Positions 15,865-23,727 of a stretch of 64,000 bases of DNA are shown one piece after another. The position numbers and the translations under genes are program-made. Source of the stretch: UBA6144 sp964399165 (GTDB lineage: Bacteria; Bdellovibrionota; Bacteriovoracia; Bacteriovoracales; Bacteriovoracaceae); NCBI GenBank assembly GCA_964399165.1, contig CAYNPO010000006.1, positions 62,001 to 126,000 on the forward strand, given 5' to 3'. The notes below the pieces were generated by a model, which was not told the DNA's origin, made no database searches, and saw only the letters and a program-made list of their open reading frames with translations. Each line of letters begins with the position of its first letter. Position 1 is the stretch's first letter.

Positions 15865-16458
15865 TTACTGGTACTTGACGCCGCAGCCGTAAGCCTTCGT
15901 TTCGGCCTGGGCGGGTTTGCGGCCGGCCAGGGTGGCATCAAGCGCCGCGGCAACGAAATTCACTGCCCCTTTGACGTCGGCCTGGTCGGTGGAGGGTCGG
16001 CTGTCGATGGCGCCCTGGTAAACCAAAACCCCGTCTTTATCGATCACGTACATGTGGGGGGTGGTTTTGGCCCCGTAGATCTGACCCACCTTGCCGGTGG
16101 GATCCAGCAGGATGTCGCTGGCCGCGGACTTGTTTTGGGCCTTCTCGGTTTTGGCCCCGTTGACGTCCACGTGCCCTTGCTTGCCCGGGGCGGAGGAAAC
16201 CACGGAGAGCCACACCACGCCCTTGTCGGTGTATTTGCGCTGGAGGGCCTGCATGTTGCCGGAGTCGTAGTGTTTGCGCACGAACGGGCAGCCATGGTTA
16301 AGCCACTCGAGGACTACCGTGCGGCCTTTGAGGGCGGCGAGGTTCACCACCTGGCCGGAGGCGCCGGGAAGACTGAAGGCGGGGGCCTGGGTGCCCACGT
16401 CCAGGGCCAAAGTACGGCCTGCGGTGAGGAGTAAGCAGAGGGCGAAGAAGGTTTTCAT
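15865..16458 (-). CDS. Exported thioredoxin-fold redoxin (AhpC/TSA-like)
   Basis: ATG 16458 starts a signal peptide (MKTFFALCLLLTAGRTLA) with AAGGAG upstream; the longer reading frame is rejected. The thioredoxin-fold domain contains APAFSLPGASGQVVNL, LNHGCPFVRKHY (a C-P-F-V active-site segment with one Cys instead of CxxC) and the cis-Pro loop TTPHMYVID. A C-terminal YGCGVKYQ adds a possible resolving Cys. This suggests a periplasmic peroxiredoxin-like or thiol-dependent reductase. The partner is unknown. Confidence 0.85.
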   Translation of the reverse strand: MKTFFALCLLLTAGRTLALDVGTQAPAFSLPGASGQVVNLAALKGRTVVLEWLNHGCPFVRKHYDSGNMQALQRKYTDKGVVWLSVVSSAPGKQGHVDVNGAKTEKAQNKSAASDILLDPTGKVGQIYGAKTTPHMYVIDKDGVLVYQGAIDSRPSTDQADVKGAVNFVAAALDATLAGRKPAQAETKAYGCGVKYQ

Positions 16459-16561
16459 GGATTCTCCTTGAAAGGGTGACTCCATGGTGGGCGGACCCAG
16501 GGTAGATGTAAAGATTCCCGGCGGCTTCCCTAAGCGGATTTCCAAGAGATATGCTCGTTTC

Positions 16562-17854
16562 ATGCTTCGCTTCGTGTTGGCCCTGTGGCCCCTCCTGAGC
16601 TTTGCCAACCCGTATCCAGACCCCAAGCTGGTCCACTCGCAGCCGATCCCCAAATCTCGCCCGGAACCCGAGCCCGTCTTGGAGCTGCCCGCGGGCCTTC
16701 CGGTGACCCGCATTCAGGTGGACTGGGCCGAAGGGGAGACCTACCTGGTGGGCAAGGTGGTGGGGGAGAACTCCGGCACCGCAGGGCTCGCCCGGGCCGC
16801 GCTCAAACCTGACCCCTACGGCTCCTACCGGGCCGAATTCACCACCGGCGGGCGCACCTACCACGACGCCCTCGGCACGGGGAAAGAGTTCCGGAAGCTC
16901 GTGCGCGGCCTGACCTTCCGCTTTCCCGTGGCCCCCGCCGCGGGAAGCCTGAAGGTGTGGGCAGAGAATCCCGAGTCCGGTGTGATGGAGTTGGTGTTGG
17001 AACAGGATATCACCGCTGAGGCGGTGGAGCCCGTTTCCTTACCGCTGGTGGAAGTCCGGCCATTGCGCTCAGCGACCCAACAACCCTCGCTTCTCGTCAG
17101 CATCTACGCCGAAGGCTACGAGGCCTCCCGCAAGGAGCGCTTCTTCCAGCGCGCCCAGGCGGTGGTGGACACCCTGGCCCGTCATCTCCCGGGGCATGAG
17201 CGCCTGAGCTTTCAAGCGGTCTTCGCGCCCTCCGCCACCCGCCTGGGCAGCGCCCGCAATTTAGGGCCCGTTCCCGTGAGGCGCGACAGCTTCCTGGGCC
17301 TCTACTTTCCCCATTGGAACGCCTTCGGCCGCTGGTACCACGTGGTCTACGCCACCGATCAGCACCAGTACCGCACGGGTCTGGCCAGCGCGCCGTACGA
17401 CCACCCCATCATCCTCATCGACAGCTCCGAGTACTGGGGTGTCGGCAACTACAAGGAACTCACCGCCATCCCCGCCGAGAGCGGGCAGTTCAGCTACCTC
17501 TTGCTCCATGAGTACGGCCACTATTTGGGCCTCAACGAGGAGTACAGCTTCGGGGGCCGCACCGAGCTGGAGTTCGCCCCGGGCATCCGGGAGCCCTGGA
17601 GCCCGAACATCACCTTTCACCCACGTGCCGGCGAGCTGAAATGGGAATCCTTGGTGCCCGCGGGCACTCCGCTGCCCACGCCCCGCGGCCATCGCTCCGT
17701 AGGGGCATTCGCCGGCGGCTATGCCGAATCACCTCCTCTGAGCGCCTCCCACAAGCCGGTACAAGATGAGTGCGTGATGAACGCCGGCGGGCCCTTCTGC
17801 CCGGTGTGCGCCCATGCCGTGCGGGCCCAACTCGCCAAAGACGTTGGCGAATAG
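16562..17854 (+). CDS. Exported M64-like (IgA-peptidase-type) zinc metallopeptidase
   Basis: The 430-residue precursor begins with a signal peptide (MLRFVLALWPLLSFA). The central domain includes SIYAEGYEASRKERFFQRAQ, then the zinc site HEYGHYLGLNEEY with H316, E317 and H320 and a downstream acidic residue. The layout fits M64 peptidases, which pair an N-terminal beta-sandwich with a C-terminal protease domain. The late VQDECVMNAGGPFCPVCAHAV segment is the conserved Cys-containing tail with a Met turn. It presumably degrades extracellular protein. ATG 16562 is chosen over an upstream in-frame start because it begins the signal peptide. Confidence 0.85.
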   Translation: MLRFVLALWPLLSFANPYPDPKLVHSQPIPKSRPEPEPVLELPAGLPVTRIQVDWAEGETYLVGKVVGENSGTAGLARAALKPDPYGSYRAEFTTGGRTYHDALGTGKEFRKLVRGLTFRFPVAPAAGSLKVWAENPESGVMELVLEQDITAEAVEPVSLPLVEVRPLRSATQQPSLLVSIYAEGYEASRKERFFQRAQAVVDTLARHLPGHERLSFQAVFAPSATRLGSARNLGPVPVRRDSFLGLYFPHWNAFGRWYHVVYATDQHQYRTGLASAPYDHPIILIDSSEYWGVGNYKELTAIPAESGQFSYLLLHEYGHYLGLNEEYSFGGRTELEFAPGIREPWSPNITFHPRAGELKWESLVPAGTPLPTPRGHRSVGAFAGGYAESPPLSASHKPVQDECVMNAGGPFCPVCAHAVRAQLAKDVGE

Positions 17855-17912
17855 CGAAGCTTTCCCCATAATAAAAAGAAGTTAAAGACGAACACCTTGC
17901 AGGGAGGCATGG

Positions 17913-19196
17913 ATGCGCGTGAAGTACCTGGGTCACCTGGGCCTGATTCTGTTGGCGGGGCTCCTTGCCACCTTCTTACCCGTGGTCGCGCAAACCAAGA
18001 CCGGAGATCCGTTGAATCCCGGCGACACCGCGTGGCTGTTGACCGCCTCGGGCTTGGTGCTCCTGATGACGCCGGGTTTGTCGTTCTTCTACGGCGGCAT
18101 GGTTCGACGCAAAAACGTTATCTCCACCATGCTCCAGTCGGTGGTCGCCCTGGGTGTGGTCACCGTGGTGTGGATCTCCGTGGGTTTCTCCCTGTGCTTC
18201 GGCGAATCCATCGGCGGGATCATCGGCGACCCGCGCACCTTCTTCATGTTCCAAGGTGTGGGCATGGCCACCCACCCGGACTTCTCGCCCACGATCCCCT
18301 TCGCTTTGTTTTCCCTGTTCCAACTCAAGTTCGCCATCATCACTCCGGCGCTGATCTCGGGCGCCTTCGCCGAACGCGTGAAGTTCTCCAGCTACCTGGT
18401 GTTCATGGCGCTGTTCGCGATCTTCATCTACCCGCCGCTCGCCCACATGACCTGGCACCCGGACGGTTTGCTGCGTAACTGGGGCGTCTTAGATTTCGCT
18501 GGCGGCACCGTGGTGCACATCTCTGCGGGCATGGCCGCCTTGGCCGGCTCGTTGTATCTCGGGCCTCGCAAAGAACAGTCCCACGAGGCCGCGCACATCC
18601 CTTACGTGATCCTGGGCACGGGCCTTTTGTGGTTTGGTTGGTTCGGCTTCAACGCCGGCTCAAGCCTTGCCGCCAACGAGACCGCTGTCCTCGCGTTCCT
18701 CAACACCAATACCGCTTCTGCGGTGGCGATGATCACCTGGATGTTCTTTGACCGTTTGCGCGGCCGCCCCGCCTCTGCCCTTGGTGCCTGTATCGGCGCC
18801 GTGGTCGGTTTGGTCGCGATCACCCCCGCCGCGGGCTTCGTGAACATCGGCTCCTCGATCTTGATCGGTTTCATCGCTTCGTTGGTCTCCAACCTCGCCC
18901 TGGGCGTGAAGGCCAAGGCGGGCATCGATGATACGCTCGACGTCTTCCCCTGCCACGGCCTGGGCGGCATCGTAGGTATGATCCTTACTGCGGTCTTCGC
19001 CAAGGACGTGGGGCTCATGTATGGCGAAACCAAGACCTTTCTGTACCACCTGCTGGCCCTGGTGATCGTCATGGCGTTCACCTTTGTGGGCTCTTACCTT
19101 CTGTACTTCGTGAGTAACCTCATAGAGCCCATGCGGGTCAATGAGGAAGACGAGCGGAGAGGGTTGGATGTGTCTCAGCATGGGGAGCGGATTTAA
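17913..19196 (+). CDS. amt: Ammonium transporter (Amt family)
   Basis: This is an inner-membrane ammonium channel of 427 residues with a cleavable signal and about eleven membrane segments. Family motifs include MTPGLSFFYGGMVRRKN, the pore segments with FAGGTVVHISAG, and DDTLDVFPCHGLGGIVG carrying the second pore His. The C-terminal tail EEDERRGLDVSQHGE is the conserved cytoplasmic regulatory tail that binds GlnK in other species. No glnK or glnB lies next to it, so control must come from elsewhere. Confidence 0.95.
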   Translation: MRVKYLGHLGLILLAGLLATFLPVVAQTKTGDPLNPGDTAWLLTASGLVLLMTPGLSFFYGGMVRRKNVISTMLQSVVALGVVTVVWISVGFSLCFGESIGGIIGDPRTFFMFQGVGMATHPDFSPTIPFALFSLFQLKFAIITPALISGAFAERVKFSSYLVFMALFAIFIYPPLAHMTWHPDGLLRNWGVLDFAGGTVVHISAGMAALAGSLYLGPRKEQSHEAAHIPYVILGTGLLWFGWFGFNAGSSLAANETAVLAFLNTNTASAVAMITWMFFDRLRGRPASALGACIGAVVGLVAITPAAGFVNIGSSILIGFIASLVSNLALGVKAKAGIDDTLDVFPCHGLGGIVGMILTAVFAKDVGLMYGETKTFLYHLLALVIVMAFTFVGSYLLYFVSNLIEPMRVNEEDERRGLDVSQHGERI

Positions 19197-19201
19197 GCGC
19201 G

Positions 19202-19230
19202 AAAAAAGAAAGGGGCCCTTAAGGGCCCCT
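19202..19230 (-). terminator. Rho-independent terminator after the gene ending at 19246
   Basis: A perfect palindrome (AGGGGCCCTT/AAGGGCCCCT, 19211-19230) is followed on the minus strand by TTCTTTTTTC. It also lies just after amt and may serve both genes. Confidence 0.85.
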
Positions 19231-19245
19231 CGTGCTGACACTCGC

Positions 19246-20283
19246 TCAGTAGTTTCTGCGTTGGGGGAGTCCGGCCAGCCACACCGCCCGGCCTTCAACG
19301 CATTGGTACAAGTCGATGTTTCCGCCGGTCCTCGGGACGAAGCGCCAATCGCTCTGCACGTCGTTGCAGGTGCCGTCGTCGGTGTAGATGGTGACGCGGC
19401 GGGCGCTGTTGCGAATGGTGCGGGCCGCGTTCCCGATGATCTCAAGTTCCGTGGCATAGGGGGAGAGACGCCCAGCAAGCATGGAGCGGGGGTAGAACAC
19501 GGTGTTCGGGCCGCCTTCCTCGATGCCAAAGATCTCCTCGGCCGAGAAGCTGGTCCCACCAACTTTGCGGGCCACGGAGCGGAGGGCCTCGTTGAAGGCT
19601 GCGGCGGGGTCATGCTTCAGGTCGTAGAAGGCGCGGACCAAGTGGATGCTGTCGGTCTGGGCGCCGGTCAGGAGCTTGTTCAACTCGTCGTCAAACCGGA
19701 GCACCTTGGAGAGGTCCTCGCGCTTCTCACAAAGGTAGAGGGCCTCGTGGATCAGGACCAGGGCACGGCCTCGGGTGTCCAGGCGGAAGAAGTCCGGCAC
19801 CACGCTGGTCTGCTCACGGTTATTCCCGCAGCGGGCGAAGAGGGGGTTGCGGCTGGAAAGATCGGAGTAAGCATAAACCACGAAGTTGGAGGGCAGCTGT
19901 CTTACGCCCAGGGCCTCGCGGTAGTCTTCATGGATGCGGCGGATGGTGGCGGACGCCTGGCCTTCCCGGGTGATGACGTATTCGGCCGGAGTATTCAGCA
20001 CCAGCTGAGTGAGGTGGATCTTCATCAGCGGACCGACTTGCAACCCATCGATGATGCGGGCGATTTCGCGGGCGACCGCGGGGGAGAGAACTTCCGTGGC
20101 CTCACGGCTGGGCACCATGCCCGCTTGGGCGACAGTTTGGCAGATGGAGTTGGTGCATACCCCTGCACCACCGCCGCCGCCCGAGGCGCCGCCCGTGTCG
20201 GCCTGGTTGCGAACCTGCGCCATAGCGCTGAAGTTCAAGGAGAGAAGGAGGGCCGCGCCCCAGAGCTTTTTCGCGTTCGACAT
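19246..20283 (-). CDS. Exported protein of unknown function with an IHEALY segment
   Basis: This is a 345-residue protein with signal peptide (MSNAKKLWGAALLLSLNFSAMA), a Gly-rich linker and then a mostly helical domain. The segment GRALVLIHEALYLCEK resembles the helix of zincin proteases, but only one His-Glu pair is present and the second His is missing, so no peptidase call is made. A C-terminal pair of Cys (GTCNDV, LYQCVEG) suggests one disulfide. It is divergent from the TIGR02147 regulator across an AT-rich region and may be its target by inference. Confidence 0.65.
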   Translation of the reverse strand: MSNAKKLWGAALLLSLNFSAMAQVRNQADTGGASGGGGGAGVCTNSICQTVAQAGMVPSREATEVLSPAVAREIARIIDGLQVGPLMKIHLTQLVLNTPAEYVITREGQASATIRRIHEDYREALGVRQLPSNFVVYAYSDLSSRNPLFARCGNNREQTSVVPDFFRLDTRGRALVLIHEALYLCEKREDLSKVLRFDDELNKLLTGAQTDSIHLVRAFYDLKHDPAAAFNEALRSVARKVGGTSFSAEEIFGIEEGGPNTVFYPRSMLAGRLSPYATELEIIGNAARTIRNSARRVTIYTDDGTCNDVQSDWRFVPRTGGNIDLYQCVEGRAVWLAGLPQRRNY

Positions 20284-20303
20284 AATGGACTCCTTGTGAC
20301 CAT

Positions 20304-20404
20304 GTTAAGTCGGAATTGACTTGTGGCAGCAAAATAATCTGACTTGGCGTGTCGAGAAAGGTTAAGTTAATAAATCAAAAGCCGACAAGTTAACCAAGGG
20401 TTAA
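20304..20404. promoter_or_regulatory. AT-rich divergent promoter region with five GTTAA motifs
   Basis: The 191-bp gap between the exported-protein gene (minus) and the TIGR02147 gene (plus) is markedly AT-rich compared with the rest of the window. It holds GTTAA at 20304, 20361, 20366, 20389 and 20400. Repeated short motifs in a divergent control region suggest binding of a regulator, possibly the adjacent one. The exact operator is not defined. Confidence 0.4.
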
Positions 20405-20474
20405 TTTAATATAAATTACAAATAGATATTAGTTAGTCTTCAGTCCCTGTTACATCTCGCGAACGAGTTTCACC

Positions 20475-21305
20475 ATGGAAAAACTACAGGCCTCCAGCAT
20501 CTTCGAGTTCACGAGCTACGTGGACTATCTCAAGGCCCGCTCCGGCCCCAAGGCCCGTTCCGGCTTTTGGTCGGCGCTGGCCGAGGCCTGCGGGGTCAAC
20601 AGCGCCTTCATCAGCCAGGTGACGGCGAGACAGAAGGATCTGGCCCTGGAGCAGGCTGAGCGGGCCACGCGCTTTTTGGGACTCACCACGCTGGAGGCGG
20701 AGTTTTTCCTGCTGCTTGTTCAGCGGGAGCGGGCGGGCACGCCGGAGTTGCGCTCGTATTTTTTACGCAAGCTTGAGGAGACGCAGTTTAAGGCCCGCTC
20801 CAACTTGAAGAACCGCCTGAGCGGCTTCAAGGAGTTCACCCCGACGCAACAGGCGATCTACTACGGGCATTGGGGCTACACCGCCATCCACATCGCGCTC
20901 ACGGTGCCCACGTTGCGCACGCCCCAGGCCCTGATGGCGAAGCTCGGGCTGGAGCGGGATTTCGTGGCCGAGGTGCTGGAGTTCTTGGTTGAGAACGGGC
21001 TCGCCACCTTCGATGGCTCCGAATACCGTCCCACCTCCAAGCTGGTGCACCTGGACCGCCGCTCCAAGCACATCCACCGCCATCACCTGAACTGGCGCGT
21101 GCGCTCGCTTTTGGCGCTGGACGAGATGCGGGATGAGAACCTGCACTACTCGGTGGTGGTGTCCCTCTCCGAGGCCGACTACCGCCGCTACCGGGAGAAG
21201 CTGCTGGAGTTCACCAAGCAGTTCATGGCCGACATCAAGGATTCTCCTGAGGAAACCCTGGCCGGTTTCACCTTCGACTTCTTCAAGGCCGCGGGTCGGG
21301 GATAG
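20475..21305 (+). CDS. TIGR02147 family putative regulator
   Basis: This 276-residue protein shows the family start (SIFEFTSYVDYLKAR), an N-terminal helix-turn-helix-like part (WSALAEACGVNSAFISQVTARQKDL) and the long helical C-terminal region typical of TIGR02147 proteins. These are common in Fibrobacter and Bdellovibrionota and often lie beside exported-protein genes. DNA binding is inferred, not shown, and no effector is known. The gene is followed by a strong hairpin and then the papain-like operon. Confidence 0.85.
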   Translation: MEKLQASSIFEFTSYVDYLKARSGPKARSGFWSALAEACGVNSAFISQVTARQKDLALEQAERATRFLGLTTLEAEFFLLLVQRERAGTPELRSYFLRKLEETQFKARSNLKNRLSGFKEFTPTQQAIYYGHWGYTAIHIALTVPTLRTPQALMAKLGLERDFVAEVLEFLVENGLATFDGSEYRPTSKLVHLDRRSKHIHRHHLNWRVRSLLALDEMRDENLHYSVVVSLSEADYRRYREKLLEFTKQFMADIKDSPEETLAGFTFDFFKAAGRG

Positions 21306-21307
21306 GG

Positions 21308-21344
21308 GAGCGGAAAGGGCAAACATTGCCCGTCCCTTCCGCTC
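21308..21344. other. Long hairpin after the TIGR02147 gene
   Basis: GAGCGGAAAGGG (21308-21319) pairs with CCCTTCCGCTC (21334-21344) with one bulged A. No T-tract follows, so it may be a weak terminator or an mRNA-stabilising element ahead of the protease operon. Confidence 0.5.
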
Positions 21345-21370
21345 GCCCACTGGCTTAAACTAGGAAGGTT

Positions 21371-23389
21371 ATGGGTCTCCCCCGGTCCCTTCCCATTCTC
21401 GTGCTTTCGGTTGCCCTGACGGGTGGTTTTGCCGCGCGTGCCGACGACGAGGTTGACTACTGCCGCGAGAGCCGCATCACCCCCATGCCCGCCATGCAGG
21501 ACCAGGACGGGCTGGCCACTTGCTACGCCAACGTGGCGGCACTTTTGCTGCAGAATCGCTTGAGCAACCAGCGCATCCGGCGCCAGGAGGAGACCTACCA
21601 GCGGGAGCTGGCGGCCTGGGAGGCAGAAGAGAGCCAGCGTCTGCGGGAGCAACCGGCCGACGTGCCCGTCACCACCCAGCCGCGTCCTCGCCCGGAGCAT
21701 CCCCGTCCTCCGGCCGCCGCTCCACCCATTTCCTATCAACACCTCTCGCTCATCCAGCTTTTGGACAAGCGCCAGAGCACTGCGGCCACGGACGAGTTCG
21801 GTCTCACCCGGCAGGTGGGGCCCACCACCAGAGTACTGGAGACTGAGCGGGGCATGGTGTGCGCACCGCTGGAGTCCGCCAGCCGCCATGGCTACTGCAC
21901 TGCCCAGAGCTTCGGGCACGACGCCACTGAGGATACGGTGAACGTGCAGCGCTACGTGCTGCTGGAGCTAGGCCGTTTCCTGGACGAGCAGAGCGGGAAC
22001 GACTTGATCCTGAACCTCGCGCGGGACGTGGATTACGCCCGATCCGTGCGCGACCGCTTGGCCTTCCAGCTCGCTAGCCGCAACGTCCTGTGCCGCCCCC
22101 AACCCGGAGAGCGGCCTGTGGACACGAAGGCCCGCTTCATCGCCCGCCGCATGCTCACGCGCCTGGCCCACGGACTAGCCAGCGGCAATCCGTACTACGC
22201 GGGCCTTTCGCCCGAGCAGCGCCAGCAGGTGCGCGAGCGGCTCTTCACCAACGGCAACCCCACCCAAGGGCCCAGCTCCCAGGCCTACAAGAGCTTCATG
22301 CAGATCTTGCTGGGACTGCCGGGGCAAACATGCGCGGTGGAAAGGGCCAAACGCCTGGACCCCGAGGCCCGTTGCGGTGGCCCCATCTCCTGGGCCGAAG
22401 GCTACCGGGCCCGGGATTACAACGAAACCAGTGATGACTCGCGCATCCCGAGGGAAAACGTGGAAAGTGACGAGGCCCTGGTGTGGCGGCTCATGCGCGA
22501 CATGGGGCTGGATCTCCCCGCGCCCCCGGAGTTTCCCACCCACAATACCCATATAGCCGCCGACCTGGCCGCTTGGAACATCTGCTACCGCACGCACTTC
22601 GGCGTGGACCGCGCCACCTTGGAAGAAGCGCTGGCGCCCCTGTGCCACAGCAGCGACGTGACCACCGTGGCCACGGGCCAGCAGTATCAACTGGCCGACC
22701 AAGTGGTGGCCGCGCTCCAGGCGCTTCAACGTTTGGACGCCACCACCCGCGTCCAGGCCTTTATGGATATCGCCGCCCCCAATTGCCGGGCGAGTGCGGC
22801 CGCCAACCGCCCGAACGTGGGGGACATTCGCTGTGATCAGGTCCGGATGCCCTCCCAGGACTTGGCCCTGGACGGAGTCACCGACCGCATCCTGGGCGCT
22901 TTGTGCTCCAACCGCGCGGTGGGCGTGGAAATCTGCACGGACTTCATGACCAATGGCGCGAGCGCCCGGGTGAACACGCACTTCTGCACCAGCCGCGGTG
23001 CCGGCGTCCCCGGGCACGGCCTGCATGCGGTGGCGGTGGTGGGGCACCGGAGCGTCTCCGTAGCAGATCCCCGCACGGGCGCCATGCGCAGACAGGACCA
23101 GTTCCTAGTGCAGAACTCCTGGGGCGCCCACTGTCCCGGTGCCCAGGGTATCCAGTGCGAAGTGCGCCGATGCACGGAATCCCATCCGGTCAAATGCCAC
23201 GCCCCGGTGTGTGACCCCATGAACCCCGAGAGCTGTGAACCTCCCGTTTGCACCCAGGCGGTCGCTTCCGTGTGCGAGACGGTGGTTTGCCCCCTGGGCG
23301 AGCGTTGCGCGGGAACACCCACGGGACGCTGGTGGGTGGGGCAGAGTCTTTTAATCCAAAACAGTATCGCGACCACGGTGATTCCATGA
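21371..23389 (+). CDS. Exported papain-like (C1-type) cysteine protease with large insertion
   Basis: The 672-residue precursor has a signal peptide ending near AARA. The papain active-site elements are recognisable: oxyanion Gln Q45 and nucleophile C51 in QDQDGLATCYAN with the canonical 6-residue spacing, H552 in GHGLHAVAVVGH, and N582 in VQNSWG. About 500 residues, including a Pro-rich stretch after residue 95, separate Cys from His, far more than the roughly 130 in papain. A Cys-rich C-terminal segment holds five or more Cys. The product is closely related in layout to the protein at 23724-25373. Its stop overlaps the next start as ATGA. Confidence 0.8.
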   Translation: MGLPRSLPILVLSVALTGGFAARADDEVDYCRESRITPMPAMQDQDGLATCYANVAALLLQNRLSNQRIRRQEETYQRELAAWEAEESQRLREQPADVPVTTQPRPRPEHPRPPAAAPPISYQHLSLIQLLDKRQSTAATDEFGLTRQVGPTTRVLETERGMVCAPLESASRHGYCTAQSFGHDATEDTVNVQRYVLLELGRFLDEQSGNDLILNLARDVDYARSVRDRLAFQLASRNVLCRPQPGERPVDTKARFIARRMLTRLAHGLASGNPYYAGLSPEQRQQVRERLFTNGNPTQGPSSQAYKSFMQILLGLPGQTCAVERAKRLDPEARCGGPISWAEGYRARDYNETSDDSRIPRENVESDEALVWRLMRDMGLDLPAPPEFPTHNTHIAADLAAWNICYRTHFGVDRATLEEALAPLCHSSDVTTVATGQQYQLADQVVAALQALQRLDATTRVQAFMDIAAPNCRASAAANRPNVGDIRCDQVRMPSQDLALDGVTDRILGALCSNRAVGVEICTDFMTNGASARVNTHFCTSRGAGVPGHGLHAVAVVGHRSVSVADPRTGAMRRQDQFLVQNSWGAHCPGAQGIQCEVRRCTESHPVKCHAPVCDPMNPESCEPPVCTQAVASVCETVVCPLGERCAGTPTGRWWVGQSLLIQNSIATTVIP

Positions 23390-23727
23390 AAATATTTTTC
23401 TTTTGTTTGCTCGTGGGCTTTGCCCACGCCTCCGAATCGCAATGGCGGGTAGGAAAGACTAAGCTTGAGGTGGAGAACGCCCCTGGTGAGGAGTTTTGGA
23501 TTTCCTCATCCTGCGTGGCGAAGAAAGACTGCGATGCCTGGAAGGCCACCCGCAACCGCGCCACCGGTCTCATCAGCGGCCCTGGAGGGACCAATCCCGG
23601 TTCCATCGCCTGCCGGACCCGCTTCAAAGGAGACGTGATCATTGGAATGGCGGAGGATGGGGCGACCCAGGGATTCTGTGTATTCCCAGATAAGAGCATG
23701 GTCTCGTTAAACGGAATCTGGCGATGA
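23386..23727 (+). CDS. Small exported DUF333-like protein between two papain-like proteases
   Basis: ATG 23386 begins a signal peptide (MKIFFFCLLVGFAHA); longer in-frame readings are rejected. The mature part of about 98 residues has NPGSIACRTRF and GATQGFCVFPDKSMV, which follow the N-P-x-S-x-x-C and G-x-C-x-F-P-D-x-S pattern of the uncharacterised DUF333 family. Both ends overlap the flanking protease genes by 4 bp, so all three are translationally coupled. A role as inhibitor, propeptide-like chaperone or partner of the proteases is an attractive inference with no direct support. Confidence 0.7.
   Translation: MKIFFFCLLVGFAHASESQWRVGKTKLEVENAPGEEFWISSSCVAKKDCDAWKATRNRATGLISGPGGTNPGSIACRTRFKGDVIIGMAEDGATQGFCVFPDKSMVSLNGIWR

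Noticed and set aside
19246..20283. Zinc protease based on the IHEALY segment
   Set aside because: Only one His-Glu pair exists; HExxH is not present and no third ligand is identifiable.
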